From assembly GCA_964358205.1 (NCBI GenBank), contig CAYHNZ010000024.1, positions 1 to 13,997 of the forward strand: a stretch of DNA of 13,997 nucleotides, written 5' to 3'. Origin of the DNA: JANLIQ01 sp964358205 (GTDB lineage Bacteria > Patescibacteriota > UBA1384 > 2-12-FULL-50-11). The notes below the pieces were generated by a model that saw only the letters and a list, made by a program, of their open reading frames with translations, did not search any database and was not told the DNA's origin. A program made the translations under genes and the position numbers. This document shows positions 13,302-13,997 of the stretch, piece after piece (the first letter of the stretch is position 1; the number at the start of each line of letters is the position of its first letter).

Positions 13302-13349
13302 TAGATTTGAACTTGACTATTTTACGGGGATTTATCCTACCTATCGCAA

Positions 13350-13997
13350 CTAGAGCACAAATACCCCGATAACGGCGGCGGCCATCAAAAACATCACTAG
13401 GTAGCCCAAGAAGTTGCTGACCGGTGAGTTGGTGTGCGAGCCCATTAGTTTTTTGTTGTTAACGATATGGAGAATGGCAAAAATTAGAATTGGGGCGGTA
13501 ATGCCGTAAAAGACACCGGTATAAAACAGGGCTTTGATCGGATCGATTCCTAGTAGTGGGATTAGTAGGCCGACCAAAGTTGAGACAATAATCACCCCGT
13601 AGAACGGCTTGGCTTGATGAAACTTCTTGTTCAACCCCTCCTGCCAGCCCATGACTTCGGCCAGAGCGTAAGAGCTACTTCCAGCTAAAACCGGGATGGC
13701 CAGCAGGCCCATACTGACAATGCCTAGGGAAAAGACGACATAGGCGTACGACCCAACAAATGGTTTGAGAGCTTCGGCCGCTTCTTTTGCGGTATTAATT
13801 TGGGTAATGCCGTTGGCGTTGAGAGTCACAGCCGCCGCTACGATAATAAACCACATCACCGCATTGGAGACGAACATGCCAATCGTCACATCCTCCTTCA
13901 TGTCTCGCAATTCGTGCTTGGTCACAATCCACCGCGCCATAAAGCGCTTCAGCTTGGTCTGCTTGTCTTCAACCTCCATCGAGGTTTGCCAGAAGAA
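13350..13997 (-). CDS. Nramp-family divalent metal transporter, C-terminal part (5' end off window)
   Basis: 215 codons are visible, open to the window edge. The first in-window ATG (13979) is not the start: the six codons before it (F-F-W-Q-T-S) continue in frame and, with the following MEVED, match the helix-6/loop region of Nramp-like proteins, which often reads FFWQASEEVE. About five helices follow, around residues 36-59, 77-111, 132-152, 156-177 and 192-215 of the fragment, with SNAVMWFIIVAAAVTLNANGI and GIVSMGLLAIPVLAGSSSYALAE as recognisable family segments. These transporters import Mn2+ or Fe2+, or Mg2+ in the NRMT branch, by proton coupling or uniport. The metal-binding motifs of helices 1 and 6 are off-window, so the substrate is undecided. 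The stop is TAG. It is separated from ftsE by a 284-nt spacer full of repeats. Confidence 0.88.
   Translation of the reverse strand, partial: FFWQTSMEVEDKQTKLKRFMARWIVTKHELRDMKEDVTIGMFVSNAVMWFIIVAAAVTLNANGITQINTAKEAAEALKPFVGSYAYVVFSLGIVSMGLLAIPVLAGSSSYALAEVMGWQEGLNKKFHQAKPFYGVIIVSTLVGLLIPLLGIDPIKALFYTGVFYGITAPILIFAILHIVNNKKLMGSHTNSPVSNFLGYLVMFLMAAAVIGVFVL

Noticed and set aside
9716..13350. Recoded TGA (glycine) as in Gracilibacteria/Absconditabacteria
   Set aside because: TGA ends ftsE and the 70-residue gene at sensible lengths, and no gene in the window has in-frame TGA codons at conserved glycines.
13350..13979. Complete 209-residue transporter starting at ATG 13979
   Set aside because: The open frame and family-like residues F-F-W-Q-T-S continue to the window edge, so the gene is cut by the edge, not short.

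Overview
The window looks like a chromosomal segment of a small-genome bacterium, most plausibly Patescibacteria (CPR). That is an inference from gene content: a GT2-GtrA fusion, a Gram-positive-style FtsE/FtsX/coiled-coil CHAP hydrolase set, an exported bactofilin-like beta-solenoid with a membrane tail, an exported OB-fold protein, many small membrane proteins and tight packing. TGA is used as a stop (for example at ftsE and the 70-residue gene), so this is not one of the lineages that read TGA as glycine. No rRNA, tRNA, phage, insertion sequence or CRISPR was seen.

Layout. (1) 1-2892, plus strand: the tail of an unknown gene, then a GT39/PMT-type polytopic glycosyltransferase and a GT2-GtrA fusion overlapping it by ATGA. 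The pair could make a polyprenyl-phosphate sugar, flip it and use it outside the cell. (2) 2889-5645, minus strand: a compact three-gene unit of GH130-like protein, small three-helix membrane protein and processive-type GT2, read from right to left. It converges on the first unit with 4 nt of overlapping stop codons. (3) 5804-7000, plus strand: exported bactofilin-like protein behind a good -35/-10 pair placed so close to the ATG that the mRNA may be leaderless. (4) 6936-13065, minus strand, read right to left: ftsE, ftsX, a PcsB/CwlO-like coiled-coil CHAP hydrolase, a two-helix small membrane protein, a PH-domain membrane protein, and a large exported propeller/OB-fold protein with a sortase-like C-terminus. 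(5) 13350-13997, minus strand: C-terminal half of an Nramp-type metal transporter cut by the window edge.

The three longest gaps on the right half (9616-9715, 12194-12303, 13066-13349) are built largely of degenerate tandem heptamers. Several of these fit one consensus, CTNAAGK, on one strand or the other. A fourth gap (11107-11278) has two 17-bp dyads centred 43 bp apart whose outer base pairs differ in a compensating way.

Working together: regions 1-3 point to surface glycan assembly and a cell-surface scaffold. Region 4 points to division-linked peptidoglycan cleavage, with FtsEX driving the CHAP hydrolase and three envelope proteins encoded downstream. The items most worth a second look are the heptamer arrays (one of which separates ftsE from ftsX), the paired dyads, and an apparent ATT start codon that restores a full signal peptide on the large exported protein.
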